A DNA stretch of 64,000 bases from Nocardioides turkmenicus (GTDB lineage Bacteria > Actinomycetota > Actinomycetes > Propionibacteriales > Nocardioidaceae): positions 248,001 to 312,000 of the forward strand of contig NZ_JAALAA010000003.1 in assembly GCF_011045035.1 (NCBI RefSeq). The letters run 5' to 3'. Under the pieces are notes generated by a model. That model searched no databases. It saw only the letters and a list, made by a program, of their open reading frames with translations, and was not told where the DNA came from. Each line of letters begins with the position of its first letter. Position 1 is the stretch's first letter. This document shows positions 18,306 through 26,831 of this stretch, in pieces. The position numbers were made by a program, and so were the translations under genes.

Positions 18306-19016
18306 ATGTATTTCGTGAAATCCTCAGAGAGCTCGGGCGAGGGTGCCCGCCCCTACCACCACGGCGACCTCCGCAACGCACTGGTCGATGCGGCAGCGAC
18401 GCTCGCCGAGGAGGGCGGCCCGGACGCGGTGACCATCCGCGCCGCGGCGCGCTCGGTGGGCGTGACACCGACCGCCACCTACCGCCACTTCGCCAACCAG
18501 TCCGACCTGCTCGACGCGGCCAAGCACGAGGCGATGGAACGGCTCACGGCGACGATCCTCGAGCTTCTCGCCGAGGAGTCCCCCGCACCCGACCCGGCCG
18601 AGGCAGCGGTGCAGCGACTCACGGCAGCCGGCCGGGGGTACGTCCACTTCGCTCTCGCTCAGCCAGGACTGTTCCGCACCGCGTTCTGCCGTCCCGCCAC
18701 AGACGACGAGCACCCGGCCGTGGAGCTCGACCAGATCCTCGCCGAAGCCCCGCCGTACGCCTTCCTCACCACCGCGCTCGACGACCTGGTCGACGCGGGC
18801 TGGCTCGCCCCCGAGCTCCGTCGCAACGCCGAGACGGCCGCGTGGTCCACCGTCCACGGTCTGTCGGTCCTCTTCGTCGACGGCCCCTACCGCCACGTCC
18901 CCGTGCCCGAGCGCGACCAGCTCATCAACGCCACGCTCGGCATGGTCGTACGCGGCCTCTCCGGCGGCCCGGCCTCCGACTCACCCCTGGCTGGCCACGG
19001 TCGGGCCGGCGAGTGA
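18306..19016 (+). CDS. TetR-family transcriptional regulator
   Basis: A 236-residue regulator. The N-terminal helix-turn-helix is complete: HHGDLRNALVDAAATLAEE, then VTIRAAARSVGVTPTATYRHF. The C-terminal ligand domain matches the TetR_C WHG type (AWSTVHGLSVLFVDGP). ATG at 18306; two upstream in-frame ATGs are less likely because they lie in the repeat region. Divergent to the MMPL transporter, which it probably represses along with itself. Confidence 0.85.
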   Translation: MYFVKSSESSGEGARPYHHGDLRNALVDAAATLAEEGGPDAVTIRAAARSVGVTPTATYRHFANQSDLLDAAKHEAMERLTATILELLAEESPAPDPAEAAVQRLTAAGRGYVHFALAQPGLFRTAFCRPATDDEHPAVELDQILAEAPPYAFLTTALDDLVDAGWLAPELRRNAETAAWSTVHGLSVLFVDGPYRHVPVPERDQLINATLGMVVRGLSGGPASDSPLAGHGRAGE

Positions 19017-19028
19017 AAGACTGAGCCC

Positions 19029-19205
19029 ATGTACTTCACCGACCGCGGCATCGAGGAGCTCGTCACCCGCCGGGGCGACGAGGAGGTCACCCTCGCCTGG
19101 TTGGCCGAGCAGCTCCAGGCCTTCGTCGACGTCCACCCCGAGCACGAGACCGCGATCGAGCGTCTCGCCACCTGGCTGGCCCGCCTCGACGACCCCGAGG
19201 ACTGA
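19029..19205 (+). CDS. Small DUF6104-type protein
   Basis: A 58-residue acidic protein beginning MYFTDRGIEELVTRRGDEEV and ending LATWLARLDDPED, the pattern of the actinobacterial DUF6104 family, whose function is unknown. Coding support comes from the strong third-position GC and from the family match. It starts 12 bases after the TetR stop and could be co-transcribed with it. Element B follows immediately. Confidence 0.7.
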   Translation: MYFTDRGIEELVTRRGDEEVTLAWLAEQLQAFVDVHPEHETAIERLATWLARLDDPED

Positions 19206-19210
19206 CCCCC

Positions 19211-19303
19211 GCCGAGACGTCACATACGCAGGCCGATACGTCAAACAGGTCGGCCGAGTTGACATCCGATTGCCAACTCGACCGACCTAGGTGACGTCTC
19301 GGC
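19211..19303. repeat. Nested palindromic intergenic element (element B)
   Basis: The outer arms GCCGAGACGTCAC (19211-19223) and GTGACGTCTCGGC (19291-19303) are perfect 13-bp complements. Inside them AGGTCGGCCGAGTT (19247-19260) pairs with AACTCGACCGACCT (19275-19288) with one mismatch. A third partial copy, GCCGATACGTCA, lies at 19232. The element fills the gap between two converging genes and shares its outer arm with the element at 55428. Confidence 0.75.
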
Positions 19304-19315
19304 CGACGCGGGTGC

Positions 19316-19549
19316 CTATTCGGTGAGGTCTCTCTCGGCTCGCTTCGCGGCGGCGCGGAGCTCGAAGAGCTCGGTGGCGAGGCCACCGATGGCACCGGCG
19401 ACGTCACGTACGGCGCCGGTGATGATGACCGCGACCTGGCCGACGGTGGTCGCGGTGACCTCGACGGCGCTCTGCGCGACATCCTTGCGGATCTCGTTCT
19501 TGCTCAGCTCGGGCTCCATGACAACCCATTGTGGCTGGTCAGGGCTCAT
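19316..19549 (-). CDS. Small protein coupled to the fatty-acid desaturase
   Basis: A 77-residue protein with a charged N-terminal segment, a long Ala/Val/Gly-rich helix (about residues 28-58) that may associate with the membrane, and a basic C-terminal helix LFELRAAAKRAERDL. The ATG overlaps the stop of the desaturase (ATGA), so it is probably translated by re-initiation. An internal ATG at 19519 (MEPELSKNEI) is an alternative start. Its function is unknown; a role with the desaturase or reductase is inferred only from coupling. Confidence 0.6.
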   Translation of the reverse strand: MSPDQPQWVVMEPELSKNEIRKDVAQSAVEVTATTVGQVAVIITGAVRDVAGAIGGLATELFELRAAAKRAERDLTE

Positions 19550-20670
19550 GCCGCGACTCCCTCGAGGGCGGGGGCGGCCTCGACACCCGCTGCGGCGGGG
19601 CGCTTGCGGTCGGGCAGGGCGTACCGGCAGATCTTCTTGAAGACGCCCCACAGCTGCCGGTGCAGCGGGCCGGTGTTGTAGGCGAGGCCGTAGCGCTCGC
19701 AGATCTCGCGGACCTCCTCGGCGATCTCCGGGTAGCGGCGCGCGGGCAGGTCGGGGAAGAGATGGTGCTCGATCTGGTGCGACAGGTTCCCGGACATGAT
19801 GTGGAAGATGCGGCCGCCGGTGATGTTGGCCGAGCCGAGGAGCTGGCGGTAGTACCAGTGACCCTGGGTCTCGTCCTCGCACTCCTCCTGCGAGAAGGAA
19901 GCCACACCGGCCGGGAAGTGGCCGCAGAAGATGATGTTGAACGCCCAGATGTTGCGTACCAGGTTCGCGGTGGCGTTGCCGAGGAACGTCAACGGGGCCA
20001 GCGGACCGGAGAGCAGCGGGAACAGGACGTAGTCCTTCAGCGCCTGGCGCTTGACCTTCTTCATGATGCCGCGGTGCATCTCGGCGTTGTCGGACAGCTT
20101 CCGCTTGCCCGCGACGAGGTTCTCGACCTCGAGGTCGTGCAGGGCGACGCCCCACTCGAAGAAGACCATGAGCAGGAACGCGTACAGCGGGTTGCCCAGG
20201 TAGTAGGGGTGCCACTTCTGGTCCTCGTCCATCCGCAGGATGCCGTAGCCGATGTCACGGTCCTTGCCGAGGATGTTGGTGAAGGTGTGGTGGATGTAGT
20301 TGTGCGAGTACTTCCACTGGTCGGAGGGACAGACGTTGTCCCACTCGAACATCCGCGAGTTGAGGTCGGGGTCGCCCATCCAGTCGTACTGGCCGTGCAT
20401 GACGTTGTGCCCGATCTCCATGTTGTCGAGGATCTTGGAGATCGACAGACAGGCGACGGCGGGCAGCCAGCCGACGACCGGCAGATACATGAGCGCGCGA
20501 CCGGCGATCTCGAAGTTGCGCTGCTTCTTGACGATGTCGTAGATGTACGCCGCGTCCTTCTCGCCCAGGTCGGCGACGATGCGCTGGCGGATGGCGTCCA
20601 TCTCCTTGCCGAAGGCTTCGAGCTCCTCGGCGGAGAGGCGGCGGTTGCCGGTCTTCTCAACGGTGGTCAT
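19546..20670 (-). CDS. Membrane fatty-acid (acyl-CoA) desaturase
   Basis: A 374-residue di-iron membrane desaturase with all three histidine boxes: GHNVMHG near residue 88, HNYIHHTF near 123, and HQIEHHLFP near 305. Hydrophobic spans flank the boxes. These enzymes insert a double bond in acyl-CoA or acyl-lipid chains using O2 and electrons from a ferredoxin reductase. The gene directly upstream encodes such a reductase, matching the M. tuberculosis DesA3/Rv3230c pair. Probably controlled by the divergent TetR regulator through the palindromes at 21828 and 21906. Confidence 0.9.
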   Translation of the reverse strand: MTTVEKTGNRRLSAEELEAFGKEMDAIRQRIVADLGEKDAAYIYDIVKKQRNFEIAGRALMYLPVVGWLPAVACLSISKILDNMEIGHNVMHGQYDWMGDPDLNSRMFEWDNVCPSDQWKYSHNYIHHTFTNILGKDRDIGYGILRMDEDQKWHPYYLGNPLYAFLLMVFFEWGVALHDLEVENLVAGKRKLSDNAEMHRGIMKKVKRQALKDYVLFPLLSGPLAPLTFLGNATANLVRNIWAFNIIFCGHFPAGVASFSQEECEDETQGHWYYRQLLGSANITGGRIFHIMSGNLSHQIEHHLFPDLPARRYPEIAEEVREICERYGLAYNTGPLHRQLWGVFKKICRYALPDRKRPAAAGVEAAPALEGVAA

Positions 20671-20693
20671 GGGGTGTCTCCTTGGAGGAATCG

Positions 20694-21812
20694 TCAGAGG
20701 TCCACGGAGCAGTCGCCCTCGGGCGTGCTCACGCAGATCCGGATCTGTTCGTCGGGGAGCTCGGAGGTCTCGCCGGTCAGGATGTTGCGGACCCGTCCGG
20801 AGCTCTTGTTGGTGGTGCAGGAGAAGCAGATCCCCATCCGGCAGCCGGACTCGGGGGTCAGCCCCGCGGCCTCGGCCTGGTCGAGGATCGTGGCACCGTC
20901 GTTGGTGACGGTCCTGCCGGTGCGCGCGAACTCCATCTCGCCCCCGGCCACGCCGGCGGTCTTGGGCGGCTTGAAGTACTCGACCTTCAGCGACTCCGTA
21001 CCCTCGTACGCAGCCTGGGCCGCCTCGATGAGCGAGGCCGGCCCGCAGGCCCAGGTCGGCAGCTCCCGATATCCCGGGACCAGCTTCTCCAGCAGCGCCG
21101 GGGACAGGTAGGGCGCGCCCTCGGAGGTGTGCAGGATGTGCAGGTCGACGCCGTGGCCCTGGTGACGGATCTCCTCGAGCTCGTCGGCGAAGATCTGGCG
21201 GTCGGCGCTGGGCGACCAGTGCAGGAAGGTGACCTTGCCCCGGTGCGTACGCCGCTGGAGGGAGCGCAGCATCGACATCACCGGGGTGATGCCGGAGCCA
21301 CCGGAGATCAGGACGATGTGCTCGGGCACACGGTCGGGAAGGACGAAGTCGCCCTCGGCCTGGGAAAGGTGCACCAGGGTGCCGACGGTGGCGCGCTCGG
21401 TCAGGTACTTGGAGATGCTGTAGGGCGTCGCGTGCTCGTCGTCGTGGGCACGCACCGTGATGGTGAGCGGCTCACCGGGCTTGCCCTCGGTGTTGGAGAC
21501 GGTGAAGACGCGGGTGGTGCGCCGCCCCTCCCCCGTGTCGATGCCGACGCTGACGTGCTGGCCGGCGCGGTGGCCGCGCCAGGTCGAGGTGGGCTGGAGC
21601 GTCACGGTCGCCACCCGGGGCGCGCCGGGCGCGCTGACCTCCGGGCGGATGTCGGTGATGCGGGCGCGCACCTCGTGCGCTGCCAGCATCGGGTTGATCC
21701 GGGTCAGATAGCGGTCGATGCCGTGCGGGGAGGCGAGCGCCGCAACCGTGCGGGAGCGGAGGACCCGGCCGCCGAGGCGATGTACTGAGCTTGTCGAAGT
21801 GTCGAGTGCCAT
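20694..21812 (-). CDS. Ferredoxin reductase with C-terminal 2Fe-2S domain
   Basis: A 372-residue electron-transfer protein. The FAD-binding segment is TRVFTVSNT, the NAD(P)-binding segment is HIVLISGGSGITPVMSMLRSL, and the C-terminal plant-type ferredoxin domain has SGCRMGICFSC with further cysteines downstream (ICVSTPEGDC). It passes NADPH electrons to the downstream desaturase, as Rv3230c does for DesA3. It is the first gene of the operon; the promoter region contains the palindrome GTGAACATCTGTACAC 15 bases before the start. Confidence 0.9.
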   Translation of the reverse strand: MALDTSTSSVHRLGGRVLRSRTVAALASPHGIDRYLTRINPMLAAHEVRARITDIRPEVSAPGAPRVATVTLQPTSTWRGHRAGQHVSVGIDTGEGRRTTRVFTVSNTEGKPGEPLTITVRAHDDEHATPYSISKYLTERATVGTLVHLSQAEGDFVLPDRVPEHIVLISGGSGITPVMSMLRSLQRRTHRGKVTFLHWSPSADRQIFADELEEIRHQGHGVDLHILHTSEGAPYLSPALLEKLVPGYRELPTWACGPASLIEAAQAAYEGTESLKVEYFKPPKTAGVAGGEMEFARTGRTVTNDGATILDQAEAAGLTPESGCRMGICFSCTTNKSSGRVRNILTGETSELPDEQIRICVSTPEGDCSVDL

Positions 21813-21827
21813 GTATTTCGCCTTTCA

Positions 21828-21843
21828 GTGAACATCTGTACAC
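21828..21843. promoter_or_regulatory. Palindromic operator upstream of the reductase-desaturase operon
   Basis: GTGAACA-TC-TGTACAC fits GTGNACA-N2-TGTNCAC and has the same arrangement as the site at 21906. It lies 15 bases before the reductase start codon. It is probably bound by the divergent TetR product. Confidence 0.65.
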
Positions 21844-21905
21844 CGACAACGATGGCGGGTCATGCCGGGACGCGTCAAGATGCGGCGCGCGTGGTCCAGA
21901 TCACG

Positions 21906-21921
21906 GTGCACAGGTGTGCAC
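21906..21921. promoter_or_regulatory. Palindromic operator near the TetR gene
   Basis: GTGCACA-GG-TGTGCAC is a perfect palindrome with 7-bp arms, 37 bases before the TetR GTG. Together with the site at 21828 it suggests joint control of both divergent transcripts. Confidence 0.65.
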
Positions 21922-21958
21922 TTCACGCCTCTCCGGCCGTTACCCCTAGGATGGTCTG

Positions 21959-22594
21959 GTGATCGAGACGGGTGCGGAGCCGGAGAGCCGTGCGGAGCGC
22001 AAGCTCCGGACCCGGCGGGCGATCCTGGACGCGACCCTGGAGCTGTCCACCGACAGCTCGCTGACGGCACTCTCGCTGCGCCAGGTCGCCAAGCAGGTCG
22101 GCATCGTGCCGACCGCGTTCTATCGCCACTTCGACTCCATCGAGTCGCTCGGGCTGGCGCTGGTCGAGGAGTCCTTCGACTCGCTGCGCGACCTCTTCCG
22201 CGACGTACGCCGCAACGCCCAGGCCGACAAAGATATCGTCGACGGCTCGATCGACGCCCTGGTCGACCACGTCCACCGGCGCCGCGACCACTTCGGGTTC
22301 ATCGCCCGCGAGCGGGTCGCCGGGCCGCGCTCGGTGCGCGAGGCCATCCGGCATGAGATCGAGCTCTGCGAGCGTGAGCTGGCCACCGACCTGGCGCTGA
22401 TGTCCGGGACGGACACCTGGACCGCCAAGGACCTGCACGTGCTCTCGTCGCTGTTCGTGACCGTTCTGGTCGCGACCGCCGAGCAGATCCTCTCCACCAC
22501 CCGCCCCGAGCAGGAGGCGCAGATCGTCGCGACCGTGCGTACGCAGCTGAGGATGCTGCTGATCGGGGTGTATCAGTGGCGGTCCGAGGCGTAG
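21959..22594 (+). CDS. TetR-family regulator of the desaturase operon (inferred)
   Basis: A 211-residue regulator with a GTG start. The DNA-binding domain is RAERKLRTRRAILDATLEL, then LSLRQVAKQVGIVPTAFYRHF. The C-terminal domain (HRRRDHFGFIARERVAGPRS onward) resembles regulators of fatty-acid genes in mycobacteria. Divergent to the reductase-desaturase operon with two shared palindromes between them. The ligand is likely an acyl-CoA or fatty acid, which is inference. A bidirectional hairpin follows the stop. Confidence 0.85.
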   Translation: MIETGAEPESRAERKLRTRRAILDATLELSTDSSLTALSLRQVAKQVGIVPTAFYRHFDSIESLGLALVEESFDSLRDLFRDVRRNAQADKDIVDGSIDALVDHVHRRRDHFGFIARERVAGPRSVREAIRHEIELCERELATDLALMSGTDTWTAKDLHVLSSLFVTVLVATAEQILSTTRPEQEAQIVATVRTQLRMLLIGVYQWRSEA

Positions 22595-22601
22595 AAGTAG
22601 G

Positions 22602-22632
22602 TGTAGGGATACCCGGTTAGCCGGGCCCTACA
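22602..22632. terminator. Bidirectional terminator
   Basis: TGTAGGG (22602-22608) pairs with CCCTACA (22626-22632), and inside it CCCGG pairs with CCGGG around a TTAG loop. AATTTTCG follows. It separates the converging TetR and MFS genes. Confidence 0.7.
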
Positions 22633-22663
22633 AATTTTCGGGGCCTACACCGACATACGACTC

Positions 22664-24205
22664 TCAGCAGCCGCAGACCGCAGCCTCACGCCCGTGCTCG
22701 CACAGCTCGGCGAGCTCGACATCGAGATCCGCAGCAGGCTCGTCAGCGGGCGCCTCAGCAGGCTCCTCGGCGGACTCCTCGTGCCCCTCCGCCCGAGCCG
22801 GCAGCATGATGGCCATCGCGACCACGATCAGCGCCAGCCCGGCACTGACGAGGAACGCAGCCTGCAGGCCGCTCACCTGAGCCGCGACGGCACCGACCTC
22901 GTCGACGACCTGGTCGCTGCGTACGGACATCACGGTCACCGCCAGCGCGGTGCCGAAGGCGGCCGCGACCTGCTGCAGCGTGCCGAGGATCGAGGAGCCG
23001 TGGGAGTAGAGATGTGACGGCAGCGACCCGAGGCCCAGCGTGAAGACCGGGGTGAAGGCGGCAGCCAGGCTGACCATCAGGACCAGGTGGAGCACCAGCA
23101 CCAGCCAGTAGGGCGTGGTCAGCGAGATCTGCGAGAGCCCGGCGAGCGCGGCGACGATGCCGATGGCGCCCGGGATGACGAGCACGCGGCCACCGTAGGT
23201 GTCGAAGATCCGACCGACGGTCGGCCCGAGGAGACCCATGGCCAGACCGCCCGGCATCACCAGGAGGCCGGTGTAGAGCGGCGAGAGGCCGCGCACGGTC
23301 TGCAGGTAGAGCGGCAGCAGGATCATCGAGCCCATCATCGCCAGGAATGCGATCGCCATCAGGACGAGCGACTTGGTGAAGGTGGAGTGCAGGAAGGCGC
23401 GCAGGTCCAGGAGCGGCGACCCTACGCGCTGCAGCCGGAGCTGACGGAGCACGAACCCGAGGATCAGCACCGCACCGACGGCCGCGATGACCAGCGGAAG
23501 CCCGACCTCGCCCTCGGCGAACCGGCTCAGCCCGTAGACGAGCGAGCCGAAGCCGAGCGCGGCGATGACGACGGAGGCCCAGTCCACGCTGGACTCGGCG
23601 GGCTCGTTGACGTTCTCCAGACGCTGCAGGCCGGACCAGGCGACGACGACGGCGATCGGCAGGACCAGCAGGAAGAGCAGGCGCCACGACCCGAAGCCCA
23701 GGATCAGACCGGACAGGGTCGGCCCGAGAGCCGGCGCGACCGAGATCGCCATGGTGACGTTGCCCATCACCCGGCCCCGGTCGCTCTCGTCGACGACCGT
23801 CATCAGGGTGGTCATCAGCAGCGGCATCATCACCGCGGTGCCGGCCGCCTGGATGACCCGGCCGGCGAGCAGGATGCCGAAGACCGGCGCGATCGCGGAG
23901 ATGACGGTGCCGGCGATGAAGACACCCATCGCCGTGGCGTACGCCGTCCTGGTCGTCACCCGCTGCAGGAACCAGCCGGTCACCGGGATCACCGACGCCA
24001 TGGTCAGCATGAACGCGGTGGAGACCCACTGAGCGGCGTGCTCGGTGACCCCGAAGCTGTTCATCAGGTTCGGGATCGCGTTGAGCATGATCGTCTCGTT
24101 GAGGATCACCACGAAGGTGGCGAGCACGAGCAGGGTGATGACGGCAGGCGTACGCCGCTTCTCACCGTCGAGTGGACGATGCGATGTTGTGACGGCAGCA
24201 GTCAT
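22664..24205 (-). CDS. MFS transporter, DHA2 (14-span) family
   Basis: A 513-residue exporter with about 14 hydrophobic spans. The first span region, FVVILNETIMLNAIPNLMNSFG, contains the motif D1-type LNETIMLNAIP, and motif C appears as SVAPALGPTLSGLI. The C-terminal 45 residues are acidic and end in ELCEHGREAAVCGC, a cysteine-containing tail unusual for the family. The ATG at 24205 has an AGGA sequence upstream. The family exports drugs and biocides by proton antiport; the substrate is not known here. No regulator is adjacent on its 5' side. Confidence 0.85.
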   Translation of the reverse strand: MTAAVTTSHRPLDGEKRRTPAVITLLVLATFVVILNETIMLNAIPNLMNSFGVTEHAAQWVSTAFMLTMASVIPVTGWFLQRVTTRTAYATAMGVFIAGTVISAIAPVFGILLAGRVIQAAGTAVMMPLLMTTLMTVVDESDRGRVMGNVTMAISVAPALGPTLSGLILGFGSWRLLFLLVLPIAVVVAWSGLQRLENVNEPAESSVDWASVVIAALGFGSLVYGLSRFAEGEVGLPLVIAAVGAVLILGFVLRQLRLQRVGSPLLDLRAFLHSTFTKSLVLMAIAFLAMMGSMILLPLYLQTVRGLSPLYTGLLVMPGGLAMGLLGPTVGRIFDTYGGRVLVIPGAIGIVAALAGLSQISLTTPYWLVLVLHLVLMVSLAAAFTPVFTLGLGSLPSHLYSHGSSILGTLQQVAAAFGTALAVTVMSVRSDQVVDEVGAVAAQVSGLQAAFLVSAGLALIVVAMAIMLPARAEGHEESAEEPAEAPADEPAADLDVELAELCEHGREAAVCGC

Positions 24206-24392
24206 GACGAGTTCCTCGGGATCGTACGCAGGGGCCCGTTGCCACCCGCTCTCATACATAGATCGAACGGGCGAGGCCGATTTCGACATCACGCCACGAG
24301 AAACCTTTCGAGCCCCCCGGCAGTGACACTCAATGGTCCCTTGTTGAACCCCGGGGAGTCGAACGATATTCCGTACGTCACATTCCGCTGCC

Positions 24393-25361
24393 TCAGAGCG
24401 TGAAGACGACCTTCCCGAACAGGTCACCGGCATGCATCGCCTCGAACCCGGCCTTGGCCTCGGTCAACGGCATGGTCCGGTCGATCAGCGGCCGGGTGCC
24501 GGTCGCCTCGAGCAGCGAGACCAGGCTCGCCAGCTCGTTGCGGGTGCCCATCGTCGAGCCGATCACCTTCAGCTGCAGGAAGAAGATGTTGGTGAGCAGC
24601 GCGTCGTCGAGGTTCGGCCCCGAGGTGGTGCCGCTGATGATGATCGCCCCGCCGGGACGCAGCGAGCGCACCGAGTGGGTCCAGGTCGCCCGCCCGACGG
24701 TCTCGATCACCGCGTCGACCTTGACCGGCAGCCGCTCGCCGGACGCGAAGGCCTCGTGGGCACCCAGCTCAAGGGCCCGCTTCTGCTTCGCCTCGTCGCG
24801 CGAGGTGGCGTAGACCTTCAGCCCGGCTGCCCGCGCGAGCGTGATGGCCGCGGTCGCCACTCCCCCGCCGGCGCCCTGTACGAGCACCGAGTCGCCGGCC
24901 TTGAGCCCGCCCTGGGTGAACAGCATCCGGTAGGCCGTCAGCCACGCCGTCGGCAGGCACGCGGCCTCCTCGAACGACATCCCGGACGGCTTCGCGACCA
25001 CGTTGCGGCGCGGAACGGTCACCTTCTCGGCGAAGGTGCCCTGGTGACGCTCGGAGAGCAGCGACCGCTTCGGGTCGAGGGTCTCGTCACCGGTCCAGTC
25101 GGGCGAGGAGATCACCGAGTGCACCACGACCTCGTTGCCGTCCTCGTCGAGCCCGGCCGCGTCGCAGCCGAGGATCATCGGCAGCGCCTCGGCCTTGAGC
25201 CCGACGCCCTGCAGCGACCACAGGTCGTGGTGGTTGAGCGAGGCGGCCTTGACGGTGACCGTCGTCCACCCGTCGGGCGCTACCGGCTCGGGCCGCTCCC
25301 CCAGCACGAGGCCGGAGATCGGGTCGTCGGATGAGAACTTCTCGGCGTACGCAGCGAACAT
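24393..25361 (-). CDS. Zinc-binding dehydrogenase / quinone reductase family
   Basis: A 322-residue medium-chain dehydrogenase. The GroES-like N-terminal part has AASLNHHDLWSLQG and LPMILGCDAAG. The Rossmann part has DSVLVQGAGGGVATAAITLARAAG and later GGAIIISGTTSG. It lacks the classic structural-zinc four-cysteine loop, so it is probably a zinc-free quinone or enone reductase. It is the second such enzyme in the window, but not closely similar to the one at 1472. It is a single-gene unit with the 34-bp palindrome (element C) 50 bp upstream. Confidence 0.8.
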   Translation of the reverse strand: MFAAYAEKFSSDDPISGLVLGERPEPVAPDGWTTVTVKAASLNHHDLWSLQGVGLKAEALPMILGCDAAGLDEDGNEVVVHSVISSPDWTGDETLDPKRSLLSERHQGTFAEKVTVPRRNVVAKPSGMSFEEAACLPTAWLTAYRMLFTQGGLKAGDSVLVQGAGGGVATAAITLARAAGLKVYATSRDEAKQKRALELGAHEAFASGERLPVKVDAVIETVGRATWTHSVRSLRPGGAIIISGTTSGPNLDDALLTNIFFLQLKVIGSTMGTRNELASLVSLLEATGTRPLIDRTMPLTEAKAGFEAMHAGDLFGKVVFTL

Positions 25362-25410
25362 GGCCCGACCCTACCGAACCTCGACCCGGCTCATCTTGAC
25401 CGATCCGAAG

Positions 25411-25476
25411 GCCGAGTCGGCCCGTCATGACGGGCCGACTCGGCGTCCGTACGTGTCAGGACGAGCCGACTCGGCT
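25411..25476. repeat. 34-bp perfect palindrome plus a partial copy (element C)
   Basis: GCCGAGTCGGCCCGTCA (25411-25427) is followed directly by its exact complement (25428-25444), giving a loop-free 34-bp palindrome. A second shorter copy, AGCCGACTCGGCT (25464-25476), overlaps the malic-enzyme stop codon. GACGGGCCGACTCGGC and GACGAGCCGACTCGGC are near-identical direct repeats within it. It can fold into a strong terminator for the malic-enzyme gene. Confidence 0.8.
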
Positions 25477-26668
25477 AGCGCCGAGCCACGCCGTCGAGCC
25501 GAGCAGCCTCGGCGACCGCGGCGGCGACCGCAGGCCCCACGCGCGGGTCGAAGGGCTCGGGGATGATCTTCGCCTCGTTCAGCTCGTCGCTGACCAGGGC
25601 GGCCAGCGCCTGGGCGGCGGCGAGCTTCATACCCTCGGTGATCGAGGAGGCGTGGACGTCGAACGCGCCCCGGAAGATGCCGGGGAAGGCGAGGACGTTG
25701 TTGATCTGGTTGGGGAAGTCCGAACGACCCGTGGCGACGATCGCGGCGTACCTGTGCGCCACATCGGGGTGGATCTCCGGGTTCGGGTTGGCCATCGCGA
25801 AGACGATCGCCTGGTCGGCCATGGTCGCGACGAGCTCCTCGGGGACGGTGCCGCCGGAGACGCCGACGTAGACGTCGGCGCCGGTGAGCACCTCGGCCAG
25901 CGAGCCGGTGCGGCCGGTGACGTCGGCGGTCACCTCGGCGATCGCCTTCTTCGACGCGGTCAGGTCGGAGCGGGTCGAGGAGATGACGCCCTTGCGGTCG
26001 AGCAGGACGAGGTCCTTGATGCCGAACTCGAGCAGGATCTTGGCGACCGCGACGCCGGCGGCCCCGGCACCCGAGATGACCACCCGGGTCGACTCGGGGT
26101 TGCGGCCGGTCAGCTTCAGGGCGTTCATCAGCGCGGCCAGCGTGACCACGGCGGTGCCGTGCTGGTCGTCGTGGAAGACCGGGATGTCGAGCGCCTCCTT
26201 GAGGCGGTCCTCGATCTCGAAGCAGCGCGGCGCGGAGATGTCCTCCAGGTTGATCCCACCGAAGGAGGGCGCCATCCGGATGACGGTCTCGACGATCTCG
26301 TCGACGTCGGTGGTGTCCAGGCAGATCGGGATCGAGTCGACGCCGCCGAACTCCTTGAACAGCACCGCCTTGCCCTCCATCACCGGCATGGCCGCGGCGG
26401 GACCGATGTCGCCCAGGCCGAGCACGGCGGTGCCGTCGGTCACGACCGCGACGGTGTTGGGCACCCAGGTGTAGGTGTGGGCCAGCTCGGGCTGCTCGGC
26501 GATCGCGGTGCAGACCCGCGCGACACCGGGGGTGTAGGCCATCGACAGCGACGCCTTGTCGGAGACCGACGCGGTCGCCGCGATCGCCATCTTGCCGCCG
26601 CGGTGAAGCTCGAACACCGGGTCGCCGTCATAGGCAGTGGTCTCGGTGGACAGGGTGGACTCGGTCAT
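25475..26668 (-). CDS. NAD(P)-dependent malic enzyme
   Basis: A 397-residue short-form malic enzyme that decarboxylates malate to pyruvate. Conserved blocks are SMAYTPGVARVC, the metal-binding DIPVFHDDQHGTAVV, the cofactor loop VVISGAGAAGVAVAKIL and FAMANPNPEI. It lacks the C-terminal phosphotransacetylase domain of MaeB. The ATG at 26668 is preferred; upstream in-frame sequence is non-coding in character. The enzyme provides NADPH or pyruvate. The gene is monocistronic and ends in element C. Confidence 0.9.
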   Translation of the reverse strand: MTESTLSTETTAYDGDPVFELHRGGKMAIAATASVSDKASLSMAYTPGVARVCTAIAEQPELAHTYTWVPNTVAVVTDGTAVLGLGDIGPAAAMPVMEGKAVLFKEFGGVDSIPICLDTTDVDEIVETVIRMAPSFGGINLEDISAPRCFEIEDRLKEALDIPVFHDDQHGTAVVTLAALMNALKLTGRNPESTRVVISGAGAAGVAVAKILLEFGIKDLVLLDRKGVISSTRSDLTASKKAIAEVTADVTGRTGSLAEVLTGADVYVGVSGGTVPEELVATMADQAIVFAMANPNPEIHPDVAHRYAAIVATGRSDFPNQINNVLAFPGIFRGAFDVHASSITEGMKLAAAQALAALVSDELNEAKIIPEPFDPRVGPAVAAAVAEAARLDGVARR

Positions 26669-26831
26669 TGGGGGCCTCCAGAAAACTACGGACTCGGACG
26701 TCGGGCGATCGAACGCGAGCCGAGGGGTGGAGCCGCGCAAGGCGCCATCTGCAGGGATGTGTTGCCCGGATGGCAGTTTCGCACAGGCTACCGGAGGAAG
26801 TGGTTGATGTTTCCTACAGGTGACGAAGCCC

